Below, one piece after another: positions 24,085 to 32,395 of a DNA stretch of 40,889 bases. This DNA is from Kitasatospora indigofera. GTDB lineage: Bacteria; Actinomycetota; Actinomycetes; Streptomycetales; Streptomycetaceae. Both the position numbers and the translations under genes were made by a program. The stretch covers positions 1-40,889 of the forward strand of contig NZ_BNBO01000071.1 of NCBI RefSeq assembly GCF_014655955.1. The letters are read 5' to 3'. The notes under the pieces are model-generated. The model made no database searches. It was not told the origin of the DNA and saw nothing but the letters and a program-made list of their open reading frames with translations. Position 1 is the stretch's first letter; each line of letters opens with the position of its first letter.

Positions 24085-25242
24085 TCAGCCCGCGGTGCCC
24101 GGCCGGTCGGCCGCCACCGTGTAGAGGCCGCGCCCGGGGCGCTGCGCATGACCGGACTTGGCGAGGCGCTCCAGCCGGGTGCGGATCGCGTTGACGGTCG
24201 CGTCGGCGCCGTCCAGGCCCAGCAGGCCGGCCACCTCCCGGGCACGCAGCGGGTTCTGCGCCTGGGCCAGCACGGCCAGGACGCCCTCGGCATCGGCCAG
24301 CCGACGACGGCCCGGGGCCGAAGCCGCCTTGGCAGGGCCCGCGTCGACCGGAGCGGCGGTCGCAGCAGCCGGGGCGTCGACGGTGGCCGGTGCGGCCTCC
24401 GTCGCGGGCACGGCCTTCTTGGGCGCCACCTTCTTGGGCGCCGGCTTCGCAGACGCCGCCTTGCGGGAAGTCGCCTTCCGGGAGGCCGCCTTGGCGGGCG
24501 CCGCCTTCCTCGCCGGAGCCGCGGCCTTCTCGACCGTCGCGGGCCCGGCGTCGTTCGGAGCCGCGTCGGGCACGGCCTTCGGCGCGCTCCTGCTGGTGCG
24601 CTTCTTCGGGACGGTGACCACTGCCGGGACTTCGCCCGGCTGGGACTCGGGTGCGGCGCCCTTCGCCGTCGCCGCGACCGCCGTCCCGGCGTTGGCCTTC
24701 CCTCCCGTGCTCGCCTTCCTTCCCGCCGTGGTCCTCTTCGCCGCCGTCGTCCTCTTGGCGGCCGCGCGGGTGGCCGCGCTCCGGCCGGTGGTCCTCCGCG
24801 CGGGCCTGGCGGCGGGTTCCGCCGTGGGCTCGGCGGAAACCGGTGCGGTGTCCGCCGGGTCCTGTACCGGGTCCTGGGCCGGGCCCTCCGCCGAGGAGTC
24901 CGCCGCGGTGCCCTGTCCGCCCGACGTCGACGTCACCGTCCCCGCGGCCTCGTCCGGGCCCAGGGCCAGGTCGGGGGCCAGGTCGGGGGCCAGGTCGGGG
25001 GCCGGGTCGGGGACGGGGGCCTCGACGGCGTCCCGCGGCTCGGCCTGGCCGTCGAGGTGCGTGCCGGAGAGGGCCCGCAGGCCCTCCAGCACGCTGGTGA
25101 TGGCGCTCTCCCGGGCGACGGCGGCCGCGAGTTCCTCCTCCAGCCGGCCCCGCCGTTCCCGCGCGGCGGGCAACTGCGCCTCCAGCAGCGCGATCGTCGA
25201 TCCCACACCACTGTCCGTACCGAACGTTGCTTCGCCTGCCAC
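24085..25242 (-). CDS. Histone H1-like winged-helix protein
   Basis: 385 residues. The start GTG at 25240-25242 is set by AGGAG 5 nt upstream (VAGEATFGTDSG). Residues ~12-60 form a short coiled coil (LEAQLPAARERRGRLEEELA). Residues ~65-140 are acidic with repeated APDL units. Residues ~140-305 are a lysine/alanine/proline-rich tail of histone H1 type, with repeated KKxxP, ARKAAPAK and SRKATSRKAA motifs. Residues 312-385 are a compact winged helix (RRLADAEGVLAVLAQAQNPL, REVAGLLGLDGADATVNAIR, then a GLYTV wing). A DNA-binding, nucleoid-associated role is inferred from composition and the wHTH. It is monocistronic. The true length of the disordered part may vary among strains. Confidence 0.78.
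   Translation of the reverse strand: MAGEATFGTDSGVGSTIALLEAQLPAARERRGRLEEELAAAVARESAITSVLEGLRALSGTHLDGQAEPRDAVEAPVPDPAPDLAPDLAPDLALGPDEAAGTVTSTSGGQGTAADSSAEGPAQDPVQDPADTAPVSAEPTAEPAARPARRTTGRSAATRAAAKRTTAAKRTTAGRKASTGGKANAGTAVAATAKGAAPESQPGEVPAVVTVPKKRTSRSAPKAVPDAAPNDAGPATVEKAAAPARKAAPAKAASRKATSRKAASAKPAPKKVAPKKAVPATEAAPATVDAPAAATAAPVDAGPAKAASAPGRRRLADAEGVLAVLAQAQNPLRAREVAGLLGLDGADATVNAIRTRLERLAKSGHAQRPGRGLYTVAADRPGTAG
24965..25012. repeat. 12-bp tandem repeat, four copies, in coding sequence
   Basis: Unit GCCAGGTCGGGG repeated four times (the last with one mismatch), encoding the PDLA units in the acidic part of the winged-helix protein. In frame, so copy-number change would only alter linker length. 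Confidence 0.85.
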
Positions 25243-25283
25243 AAGCACTCCTGTCGCATCGTCAACCACGGTTCCTGACACCA

Positions 25284-25289
25284 AATCTA
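25284..25289 (-). promoter_or_regulatory. Possible -10 element of the winged-helix gene
   Basis: TAGATT on the minus strand, 41 nt before the GTG start, leaving a leader of about 35 nt with a good ribosome binding site. No clear -35 partner. Confidence 0.3.
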
Positions 25290-25606
25290 CGACCAGAACC
25301 CCTGAATGCCACAGGGAACGGCACAATCCGCTCCGTTTCCGGCGGATGCGACGTCCCTCGGGTCCCCCGGAGAGGTGAGGACGCGGGTGGCGAGGGCGGG
25401 CGCCGGGCATCGGGTGACACCGCCGCCGGCTCCGGTCCCGGGGGTCGTCCGCCGTGCTCAGGGGCAAGAGTTCACCCTGCGGGGGCCGGGCGCCGCGTGG
25501 TCGACCACGTGTCGTCGGGAGTCGGCCGGAGGAACATGACGGGTGCAGTCCCGCGTTGTCGGCGGCCCTGCTGGACTCCGGCCTGCCGGAGGGTACTTGA
25601 CCTGAT

Positions 25607-25661
25607 GCGACACGCGACGACGGCCTTCGTCGATCGCTCTCGAAGGCCGTCGTCCTGTCGC
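25607..25661. terminator. Strong hairpin ending the oxidoreductase operon
   Basis: GACGACGGCCTTCG (25616-25629) and CGAAGGCCGTCGTC (25641-25654) are a perfect 14-bp stem, extended after a short internal bulge by GCGACA / TGTCGC. It lies just past the minus-strand aldo-keto reductase stop at 25719. Confidence 0.82.
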
Positions 25662-25718
25662 TGGGGGGACGCGTCGGTACGTCGGGCCGGCCCCACGCCG
25701 GTAGTCCCGGCCCGTTGC

Positions 25719-26570
25719 TCAGTCGTCCAGGCGGCGCTTGCTGAGCCAGGCGACCATCTCCGGGTCGTGGTGGTCGAAGAAGAGGGTCCCGCCGGTGTCG
25801 AGGGCGGTGACGGCGGACATCTGGTCGTCGGTGAGCCGGAAGTCGAAGACGTCGATGTTCTGCGCCATCCGGGCCGGGTCGACCGACTTGGGGATGGTGA
25901 CGATGTCGCGCTGGAGCAGCCAGCGGAGCACGACCTGGGCCACGGACCTGCCGTGCGCGTCGCCGATCCCGGCGAGGACGGGGTTCGAGAACAGGTCGTT
26001 CCTGCCCTCGGCGAAGCCGCCCCACGCCTGGTGCTGCACGCCGTGTTCGCGCATCAGGGCGTGGTCGGGGCCGCGTTGGAAGAAGGGGTGGGTCTCGATC
26101 TGGTTGACCGCCGGGGTGATCTCGTTGTTGAGGAGCAGGTCCAGCAGCCGGTCGGGGGAGAAGTTGGCGACGCCGACCGCCCTGGCCAGGCCCTCACGGG
26201 TGAGCGCCTCCATGGCGCGCCACTGGCCGTACACGTCGCCGTAGGGCTGGTGCATCAGGTACAGGTCGACGTGGTCGAGGCCGAGCTTGCCCAGGGACGT
26301 CTCGAACGCGCGCCGGGTGTTCTCCTGGGCGGGGGCGTCCTGGACCCACAACTTGGTGGTGACGAACAGTTCCTGGCGCGGGATGCCGCTGTTCCTGACG
26401 GCGCGGCCGACCGCCTCCTCGTTGCCGTAGGCGGCGGCGGTGTCCAGCAGCCGGTAGCCCGCGGCGAGGGCATCGGAGACGGCCTGCTCGGTCCGGTCCG
26501 GCGGGATCTGGTAGACGCCGAAGCCGAGGGCCGGCATCCGGACGCCGTTGTTCAGGGTGATGTGCTGCAC
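25719..26570 (-). CDS. Aldo/keto reductase (AKR5-like)
   Basis: 283 residues, GTG start at 26568-26570 with AGGA about 8 nt upstream. The whole AKR catalytic tetrad is present: Asp43 and Tyr48 (LLDTAAAYGNE), Lys73 (TTKLWVQD) and His107 (YLMHQPYGDVYGQW). GVANFSPDRL, VNQIETHPFF and the NADPH-binding IPKSVDPARMAQNIDVFDF complete the family pattern, close to 2,5-diketo-D-gluconate reductase-type enzymes. It reduces an aldehyde or ketone with NADPH; the substrate is unknown. Last gene of a likely SDR-AKR-AKR operon on the minus strand, 120 nt after the second AKR. Confidence 0.92.
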   Translation of the reverse strand: MQHITLNNGVRMPALGFGVYQIPPDRTEQAVSDALAAGYRLLDTAAAYGNEEAVGRAVRNSGIPRQELFVTTKLWVQDAPAQENTRRAFETSLGKLGLDHVDLYLMHQPYGDVYGQWRAMEALTREGLARAVGVANFSPDRLLDLLLNNEITPAVNQIETHPFFQRGPDHALMREHGVQHQAWGGFAEGRNDLFSNPVLAGIGDAHGRSVAQVVLRWLLQRDIVTIPKSVDPARMAQNIDVFDFRLTDDQMSAVTALDTGGTLFFDHHDPEMVAWLSKRRLDD

Positions 26571-26690
26571 GGAGGTTCCTGGAGGTGATCGTCGGACGGT
26601 GGGTGGTGGTCAGTCAGCGGGAGGCCCGGTGGCCCATGGGTGGGGGCGGTGGGCGGGGTGGGACGCGGCACGCGGGCCGGTCCCGGGGCG

Positions 26691-27665
26691 TCAGCGCTCC
26701 ATCATCCGCATGCCCGCCTCGTTGTGGGTGTCGCCGGCGGCCGGGGGCAGGCTGCTGAGCCGGGTGAGCTGTTCTTCGGTGAGGCGGACGGCGTCGGCGC
26801 CGGCGTTCTCCTCGACCCGGGCCACGCGGCGGGTGCCGGGGATCGGCGCGATGTCGTCGCCCTGGGCGAGCAGCCAGGCGAGGGCCACCTGTGCCGGGGT
26901 GGCGCCGGTCTCGGCGGCGACGGCGGCGACCTGGTCGGCCAGGCGCAGGTTGTGCCCGAAGTTCTCGCCGGTGAACCGCGGGTTGTCGGCACGGAAGTCG
27001 TCCGGGTCGAACTGCCCGGTGGAGCGGATCGTGCCGGTCAGGAAGCCGCGCCCGAGCGGGGAGAAGGGTACGAAGCCGATGTTCAGCTCCCGCAGCACGG
27101 GCAGGACGCGGGCCTCGGGGTCGCGGGTGAACAGCGAGTACTCGGACTGCACCGCGGTGACCGGGTGGACGGCGTGGGCGCGGCGGATGGTCCCGGGGCC
27201 GGCCTCGGAGAGGCCGATGTGCCGGATCTTGCCCTCGGTCACCAACTCGGCCAGCGCCCCGACGGTCTCCTCGATCGGCGTGCCCGGGTCGACGCGGTGC
27301 TGGTAGTACAGGTCGATGCGGTCGGTGCCCAGGCGGGTGAGGGAGCCCTCGACGGCGGCGCGGATGTTGGCCGGACTGCTGTCGGTGGGGCCGGTGCGGC
27401 CGGTGTGGGAGATCAGGCCGAACTTGGTGGCGAGCACCACCTGGTCGCGGCGGCCCTTGAGGGCGCGGCCGACGAGTTCCTCGTTGACGCGGGGGCCGTA
27501 GACCTCGGCGGTGTCGACGAGGGTGACGCCCAGGTCCAGGGCGCGGTGAATGGTGCGGACGGACTGGTCGTCGTCGGTGCCGGCGCCGGTGTAGCCGTGG
27601 GACATGCCCATGGCTCCCAGGCCGATGCGGGAGACGTCCAGGTCACGCAGGTGGATGTGCTTCAC
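26691..27665 (-). CDS. Aldo/keto reductase (AKR13-like)
   Basis: 324 residues. GTG at 27663-27665 (VKHIHLRDLDVSRIGLGAMG) is the start that matches the family's N terminus, with AGGATCC upstream; codons further upstream encode P/R/A-rich spacer. Catalytic tetrad: Asp51, Tyr56 (LVDTAEVYGPRVNEE), Lys81 (LATKFGL) and His123 (DLYYQHRVDPGTPIEE). GLSEAGPGTIRRAHAVHPVT, QSEYSLFTRDPE and FSPLGRGFLTG are typical of YakC/AKR13-type reductases. Predicted soluble NADPH-dependent carbonyl reductase. Lies between the SDR and the other AKR, same strand. Confidence 0.92.
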   Translation of the reverse strand: MKHIHLRDLDVSRIGLGAMGMSHGYTGAGTDDDQSVRTIHRALDLGVTLVDTAEVYGPRVNEELVGRALKGRRDQVVLATKFGLISHTGRTGPTDSSPANIRAAVEGSLTRLGTDRIDLYYQHRVDPGTPIEETVGALAELVTEGKIRHIGLSEAGPGTIRRAHAVHPVTAVQSEYSLFTRDPEARVLPVLRELNIGFVPFSPLGRGFLTGTIRSTGQFDPDDFRADNPRFTGENFGHNLRLADQVAAVAAETGATPAQVALAWLLAQGDDIAPIPGTRRVARVEENAGADAVRLTEEQLTRLSSLPPAAGDTHNEAGMRMMER

Positions 27666-27897
27666 GGGAGGATCCTGTTCGTTCGCTGGTCGATGCCGGT
27701 TCGCCGGCACCGGGTGCGGCCCGTCGCGCACGGGCGTCCGGGACGGGAAGCCCGGAGGACTCCGGTGCTGCGGCCGGCGCCGCGGTCGGCGTCGGCACGG
27801 CTGGTGGGGCGGGGCGCGGGCGGCGGGGCGGGGCGCGGGTGGTGGAGCGGGGCGCGGGCGTTGGGGCGGCGTCCTCGTCCCCCCTGCGGGCGGGCAC

Positions 27898-27936
27898 GCC
27901 GCTCGCGCACGCCGCTCGCGCACGCCGCTCGCGCAC
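27898..27936. repeat. 13-bp tandem repeat, three copies
   Basis: GCCGCTCGCGCAC-type unit three times in the 287-bp spacer between the SDR stop and the AKR start. Further imperfect GCGGGGCGCGGGCG-type repeats lie at about 27805-27870. Spacer repeats with no evident function. Confidence 0.7.
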
Positions 27937-27952
27937 CGAGGGGGTCATCGGG

Positions 27953-28687
27953 TCAGAGCGCCTGGCCGGCGGGCCGGAGCAGGATCTCGTGAACGGCCAG
28001 GTGCCGGGGGCGCTGGAGGGCGAAGGTGATGACCTCGGCGACGTCCTCGGCGGTGACCTCGGCGACGTCGTAGAGCTGCTGGGCGCCCTGGCGGGTCGCC
28101 TCGTGGGTGATGTGGGTGGGCAGCTCGGTGGCGACGACGCCGGGCTCGATCACGGTGACCCGGACGTCGGGCAGCAGCTCCTTGCGCAGCGACTCCGACC
28201 AGCCGTTGATGCCGAACTTGGTGGCCGCGTACACGCTGCTGCCGGCGTTGGCCACCCGGCCGGCGACGGAGGAGATGTTCACCAGGTCGCCGCCGCCGTC
28301 CTTGAGCTGGTCGAGGAACACCTCGGTGGCCGTGATGGCCCCGAGCAGGTTGACCTCGATCATGGTGCGGTAGTCCGCACGCCGCTCGGCGGAGAACGGG
28401 CCGAGCAGCATCACCCCGGCGTTGTTCACCAGCACGTCCGTACCGCCGAACTCCTGCCGCACCTGTTCGGCCGCCGCGACCAGGCTGTCACGGTCGGTGA
28501 CGTCGGCGGAGCAGGCGACGGCACCGTCGCCGAGCTCGTCGGCGAGGGCCTTGATGCGGTCCGTGCGGCGGGCGAGAAGCGCCACCCGGTAGCCCGCCGC
28601 GTGCAGGGACCGGGCGGTCGCGGCGCCGATGCCGGAGGAGGCCCCGGTGATGACGGCGACGCGTCCTTGCTGCTGGTCCTGACTCAT
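27953..28687 (-). CDS. Short-chain dehydrogenase/reductase
   Basis: 244 residues. The Rossmann motif TGASSGIG lies at 14-21, NNAG at 88-91, the catalytic Ser140 in VNISSVAG, and Tyr153/Lys157 in SSVYAATKFGING, all in classical SDR positions. ATG at 28685-28687 follows AGGACAC. It would oxidise or reduce an alcohol/carbonyl with NAD(P)H in the cytoplasm. First gene of the minus-strand oxidoreductase group and divergent from the XRE/MmyB-like regulator, which commonly neighbours SDR or AKR genes in actinobacteria and probably controls this promoter. Confidence 0.92.
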   Translation of the reverse strand: MSQDQQQGRVAVITGASSGIGAATARSLHAAGYRVALLARRTDRIKALADELGDGAVACSADVTDRDSLVAAAEQVRQEFGGTDVLVNNAGVMLLGPFSAERRADYRTMIEVNLLGAITATEVFLDQLKDGGGDLVNISSVAGRVANAGSSVYAATKFGINGWSESLRKELLPDVRVTVIEPGVVATELPTHITHEATRQGAQQLYDVAEVTAEDVAEVITFALQRPRHLAVHEILLRPAGQAL

Positions 28688-28845
28688 CGTGTGTCCTGTC
28701 CTTCGTGGTGACAATGCGTGGCGGCCGCCGGTGACGGCCGGGTGCCCGGTGACGCCGGACCGCGGGTGACGGGGGCGCTCCCGGCGGCCCGGAAGATCCG
28801 GACCGCCCCGACGTAGCCATTGCAGCACCGGCCCGTGGAGGACGC

Positions 28846-28879
28846 GAGGGACGGCCTTTACGTGTACTGGCAGTCCCTC
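28846..28879. promoter_or_regulatory. Candidate operator GAGGGAC-N20-GTCCCTC
   Basis: A perfect 7-bp inverted repeat with a 20-nt spacer (28846-28852 and 28873-28879), in the divergent promoter region of the SDR and XRE regulator genes, just upstream of the regulator's apparent -10 (TACCGT, 28901-28906). Confidence 0.5.
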
Positions 28880-28913
28880 CTACAGATCCTCGGCCGGCCG
28901 TACCGTGGACTAC

Positions 28914-29804
28914 ATGGACAACCAGGCCGAGGTGCGGGACTTCCTGCGCACGCGACGCGACCGGATCACCCCCGAGCAGGCGGGGATCGTCGGTGGCGGC
29001 CGTCGTCGCCTGCCCGGCCTGCGCCGCGAGGAGGTCGCCATGCTCGCGGGGATGAGCAGCGACTACTACGCGAAGATGGAACGCGGGAACCTCGCCGGCG
29101 TCTCCGCCGAAGTGCTCGACGCCCTCGCCCGGGCGCTGCGCCTCGACGAGGCGGAGACCGAGCACCTGCACGACCTGGCCAGGGCGGCGAACCCCTCACC
29201 GGCCCGGCGCCGCTCGCGCCCCGCACAGTCGACGGTCCGGCCCTCGCTCCAGCGCTTCCTCGACGCGATCACCGGCGCACCCGCGTGGATCGTCAACCAG
29301 CGGGGCGACATCCTCGCCACCAACCCGCTCGCCCGGGCCCTGCTCGCCCCGCTGCTCACGGACCCGGACGCCCGCGACAACAGCGCCCGGTTCATCTTCC
29401 TCAGCCCCGCCGCACGCACCTTCTACCCGCAGTGGGAGCGCGCCGCGGACGCCTCCGCGGCGAACCTCCGGACGGCCGCGGGACGCAACCCGCGCGACAA
29501 GGACCTGACCGACCTCATCGGCGAACTCGCGGCCCGCAGCGACGCCTTCAGCAGCCGCTGGTCCGCCCACGCCGTCCGCCTGCACCGCACCGGCACCAAG
29601 CACATCCACCACCCCGACGTCGGCGACCTCGAATTCGTCTACGAGGGCGTGGAACTGCCCGACCACCCCGGCTGGATGATGTATGCCTACACGAGCGCGA
29701 CGGGATCCCCGACCGAGGAGCGGGTCAAGCTCCTCGGCAGCCTCGCCGCCACCGCAGCCGACGCGCAGGCCACGGCCCCGGCCCTCCAGCCGGACGACCG
29801 GTGA
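28914..29804 (+). CDS. XRE-family regulator with MmyB-like ligand domain
   Basis: 296 residues. The HTH covers ~8-80 (VRDFLRTRRDRITPEQAGIV, LRREEVAMLAGMSSDYYAKME), the typical start of the actinobacterial MmyB-like group. The C-terminal PAS-like MmyB ligand-binding domain covers ~105-275 (FLDAITGAPAWIVNQRGDIL, then TFYPQWERAADASAANLR and HPDVGDLEFVYEG). ATG at 28914 fits the family start, and TACCGT 7 nt upstream suggests a leaderless message; the GTG at 28905 is an alternative. The C-terminal domain is thought to bind a fatty-acid-like or other small molecule. It is divergent from the SDR/AKR genes, its probable targets. Confidence 0.9.
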   Translation: MDNQAEVRDFLRTRRDRITPEQAGIVGGGRRRLPGLRREEVAMLAGMSSDYYAKMERGNLAGVSAEVLDALARALRLDEAETEHLHDLARAANPSPARRRSRPAQSTVRPSLQRFLDAITGAPAWIVNQRGDILATNPLARALLAPLLTDPDARDNSARFIFLSPAARTFYPQWERAADASAANLRTAAGRNPRDKDLTDLIGELAARSDAFSSRWSAHAVRLHRTGTKHIHHPDVGDLEFVYEGVELPDHPGWMMYAYTSATGSPTEERVKLLGSLAATAADAQATAPALQPDDR

Positions 29805-29817
29805 GCGGGTCGCGCCG

Positions 29818-29840
29818 GCCGTGCGTGCCGGGGGCACGGC
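29818..29840. terminator. Hairpin between convergent genes
   Basis: GCCGTGC (29818-29824) and GCACGGC (29834-29840), 9-nt loop, in the 40-bp gap between the XRE regulator and the DUF4259 gene. Confidence 0.6.
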
Positions 29841-29844
29841 AGCG

Positions 29845-30291
29845 TCAGCAGGTCAGACCTGGAGCAGCAGGCTCTTCCTGAGACCCGGGTCGCGGATCAA
29901 GGACGGCTCGCAGGCGGGCGATGCTCTGTCGCCATTGCGGTCTCTGGCCGCTGTCGTCCCAGAGTTCGGCGAGTTCGGACTCGTCGGCGAGGACCCGGCC
30001 GAGTGCCTCGGCGGCAAGTGTCCGAAGATCGGTGGCGAAACGCGGCAACGCGTTGTCAGGGCCGTAGCTTGTGGTGATCGGCTCGCCGGCCGGGCATTGG
30101 GCCGCGACGAGGGCGGCGGCAGCCACGGTCTCCACAGCTTCTGGACTGTCGAGGTAGTCGCGGGTCTGGACGGTGCGGGCCGGCGTGGTCCGGATGAGGT
30201 TCTCCCGCTCGCCCGGGGGCGTCTCGTCCAGGGTGTAGGAGAAGTCCGCTGCCGTGTCGTTCCCGAAAGGGCCGATGTCCCAGGTGCCCAT
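29845..30291 (-). CDS. DUF4259 protein
   Basis: 148 residues. The opening MGTWDIGPFGNDTAADFSYT is the diagnostic start of DUF4259, followed by the helical LPRFATDLRTLAAEALGRVL and SELAELWDDSGQRPQWRQSI segments. GAGGAGATCACC supplies a ribosome binding site before ATG at 30289-30291. Function unknown; a small cytoplasmic protein found widely in actinobacteria and other phyla. It follows the methyltransferase gene by 65 nt on the same strand, with a small hairpin (30326-30341) between, so co-transcription is uncertain. Confidence 0.88.
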   Translation of the reverse strand: MGTWDIGPFGNDTAADFSYTLDETPPGERENLIRTTPARTVQTRDYLDSPEAVETVAAAALVAAQCPAGEPITTSYGPDNALPRFATDLRTLAAEALGRVLADESELAELWDDSGQRPQWRQSIARLRAVLDPRPGSQEEPAAPGLTC

Positions 30292-30325
30292 GGTGATCTC
30301 CTCGGCTTGCCCTCCGGCTTCAGCA

Positions 30326-30341
30326 CCGCACCGCCGTGCGG
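30326..30341. terminator. Small hairpin between methyltransferase and DUF4259 genes
   Basis: CCGCAC-CGCC-GTGCGG, 6-bp perfect stem with a 4-nt loop. It is just behind the methyltransferase stop and 35 nt before the DUF4259 start. May attenuate or terminate. Confidence 0.4.
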
Positions 30342-30356
30342 GCACCGGCCCGGCGG

Positions 30357-31172
30357 TCACCCGCCCCCGGCCCGGGCCGGCCGTCGGCCGCTCACCGCCC
30401 AGGCGCGGACGGTGAACGCGACGGACCCGTCCGGTCGGGTGGGAACGGTCCGGCCCAGCTCGTCCCGCAGGCGGTCCCGGACGAGGGGGGTGAGCGTGGC
30501 GACGTAGCCGGGGGCGGGGCCCTGCCCGGCCAGGAACGGCTCCCACAGGTCCGCGAAACCGGCGAAGACGGCGGGTACCTCGATCGCCGTGACCGACACG
30601 TCCCGCAGCCCGGCCCCGGTCCACAGCCCGCGCAGCGGATCCGGGTGGCACACCGGGAACCGGCGGCCTTCGTGCAGCGCGGCCGCCGCCGGGTCCACCG
30701 TGGCCGCCGCGTCCCAGAAGTGGCGCAGGAACGGCAGGCCGCCGGAGTAGTCCCACACGTACGCCGCGACCGGCCCGCCGGGCCGGACCACCCGGGCGGC
30801 CTCGGCCACGGCCGCCGCCGGCGCCGGAAGGAAGTTGAGCGCCAGCCCGCTGACGACCCCGTCGCACCCTCCGTCGCGCACCGGCAGCGCCAGGGCGTCG
30901 GCCACCGCGAAGCAGGCCGGGGCCGGCGTGCTCGCCCGCGCCGAGGCCACGAACCCGGGGGACCGGTCCAACCCGAGCACGACGCGGGGCCGGTAGCGGG
31001 CGGCCACCGCCGCGGTCAGGGCCCCGGTACCGCAGCCCACGTCCAGCCACCGCGGACCGCCCCCGGCGTCGAGCCGGCTGAGGAACCGGTCCGCGACCGG
31101 ACGGCTCCACCGGCCCATGTACCGCTCGTAGGCCGCTCCGTCCGCCCACACGTCGAACCGCTGCTCGCCCAT
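30357..31172 (-). CDS. Class I SAM-dependent methyltransferase
   Basis: 271 residues. Motif I WLDVGCGTGALT at 42-53 binds SAM. GLDRSPGFVASAR at ~67-79 follows as motif post-I, then ADALALPVRDGGCDGVVSGL (motif II region) and EAARVVRPGGPVAAYVWDY (motif III). The C-terminal cap contains a substrate-binding F/W-rich part. The N-terminal FDVWADGAAYERYMGRWSRP is common to UbiE-like methyltransferases of unknown substrate. ATG at 31170-31172. It is divergent from the AraC-type gene, whose start is about 210 bp away. Substrate unknown. Confidence 0.88.
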   Translation of the reverse strand: MGEQRFDVWADGAAYERYMGRWSRPVADRFLSRLDAGGGPRWLDVGCGTGALTAAVAARYRPRVVLGLDRSPGFVASARASTPAPACFAVADALALPVRDGGCDGVVSGLALNFLPAPAAAVAEAARVVRPGGPVAAYVWDYSGGLPFLRHFWDAAATVDPAAAALHEGRRFPVCHPDPLRGLWTGAGLRDVSVTAIEVPAVFAGFADLWEPFLAGQGPAPGYVATLTPLVRDRLRDELGRTVPTRPDGSVAFTVRAWAVSGRRPARAGGG

Positions 31173-31258
31173 CCGACCACCACGGCGCAGCCGGGCCCGT
31201 CCCGGTCAAGGACACGCGCGGTACGGCCGTCGGCGGTTCGCCTGGCCCCGCCCGCCGC

Positions 31259-31311
31259 CCGCCGCCCGCCGCCCGCCATCCGCCGTCCAGCGGTCCAGCG
31301 GTCCAGCGGTC
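31259..31311. repeat. Short tandem repeats in a divergent promoter region
   Basis: CCGCCCG heptamers (about four copies) followed by GTCCAGCG octamers (three copies) between the methyltransferase and AraC-type genes. Slippage-prone; possible effect on promoter spacing is speculative. Confidence 0.7.
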
Positions 31312-31384
31312 CGTTCGGGCCGAGGGCCGGATGTGACAGAACCAGGTCGTTGCGGCCGCCGCGGCGCGGCGCGAGGATCGGGGC

Positions 31385-32395
31385 ATGGCCGATCCCCGTA
31401 CTGTCCTCGTCGCCGCCTTCCCGGGCGTCGAGCTGCTCGACGTCACCGGGCCCGCCGAGGTGTTCTCCATCGCCTCGCGGCTGATCGCGCCCGGCGGGCG
31501 CGGCTACCGGGTGCGGGTCGCCGCACCCCGGCCGGGCGAGCTGACGACCTCCTCGGGGGTCCGGCTGGTGGCCGACCTGGCCCTGGCGGAGGTGCCCGCC
31601 GGGATCGACACCCTGCTGGTGGCCGGCGCGATGGAGATGACCGCGGGGCGGGTGGAGGCGGTGGTCGACCCGGAGGTGACGGCCTGGCTCCGCGCGGCGG
31701 CGCCGGGCGCCCGCCGGGTTGCCGGGTTGTGCGCGGGAGCCCACATCCTGGCCGCCGCCGGGCTGTTGGACGGCCTGCCCGCCACGACGCACTGGCTGAC
31801 CGCCGAGCGGCTGGCCGCCGCCCATCCGCTCGTCGCGGTCGACCCGGACCCGATCTTCCTCCGGGCCGGGCGGGTCTGGACCTGCGCCGGCGTCACCGCG
31901 GTGCTGGACCTGGCCCTGGCGATGGTGGCCGAGGACCACGGGCAGGAGCTGGCACTGAACACCGCCCGCGCCATGGTGATGTACGTCAAACGAGCCGGCG
32001 GGCAGAGCCAGTTCAGCGTTCCGCTGTCCCTCCAGGACTCGGCGGACGACCGGATCGAGGACCTGCTGCGCTGGATCGACGAGCACCTGGCGGAGGACCT
32101 GCCGGTGCCGGTGCTGGCCGACCACCTGCACGTGAGCGTCCGCCACTTCTCCCGGCTGTTCCGCCGCCGTACCGGCCGGACCCCGGCCGACTACCTGGAG
32201 GCCGTCCGGCTGGAGGCCGCACGGCGGCTGCTGGAGGAGAGCGAGCGGTCGCTGCCGGGCGTCGCGGCCGGTACCGGCCTCGGCTCGGTGGAGACCCTGC
32301 ACCGGGTGTTCCGCAAACGCCTGGGCACCACCCCGGCCGAGTACCGGCGGCGGTTCCGCTCGCCCGACGCACCCGCCCACCAGCCGGCGGTCTGA
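31385..32395 (+). CDS. GlxA-like AraC regulator with DJ-1/PfpI domain
   Basis: 336 residues. Residues 5-180 form the DJ-1/PfpI-like (GATase1) domain, with ELLDVTGPAEVFSIA and RVAGLCAGAHILAAAGLLDG, where Cys116 is at the nucleophile-elbow position. HWLTAERLAAAHP and the VWTCAGVTAVLDLALAMVAE segment are typical of the GlxA group. Residues ~220-325 hold two AraC-type HTH motifs (LADHLHVSVRHFSRLFRRRT and the second with LGSVETLHRVFRKRLGTTPA). GlxA regulators respond to metabolites and often control adjacent catabolic genes. The likely target is the metallo-beta-lactamase-fold gene 292 nt downstream. Confidence 0.92.
   Translation: MADPRTVLVAAFPGVELLDVTGPAEVFSIASRLIAPGGRGYRVRVAAPRPGELTTSSGVRLVADLALAEVPAGIDTLLVAGAMEMTAGRVEAVVDPEVTAWLRAAAPGARRVAGLCAGAHILAAAGLLDGLPATTHWLTAERLAAAHPLVAVDPDPIFLRAGRVWTCAGVTAVLDLALAMVAEDHGQELALNTARAMVMYVKRAGGQSQFSVPLSLQDSADDRIEDLLRWIDEHLAEDLPVPVLADHLHVSVRHFSRLFRRRTGRTPADYLEAVRLEAARRLLEESERSLPGVAAGTGLGSVETLHRVFRKRLGTTPAEYRRRFRSPDAPAHQPAV

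Larger units (their letters stand above)
25243..25718. other. 476-bp intergenic stretch, no gene seen
   Basis: It contains the promoter region of the minus-strand winged-helix gene (TAGATT as a -10 on the minus strand at 25284-25289) and, near its other end, a strong hairpin at 25607-25661. No frame here encodes a recognisable protein. Confidence 0.55.
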
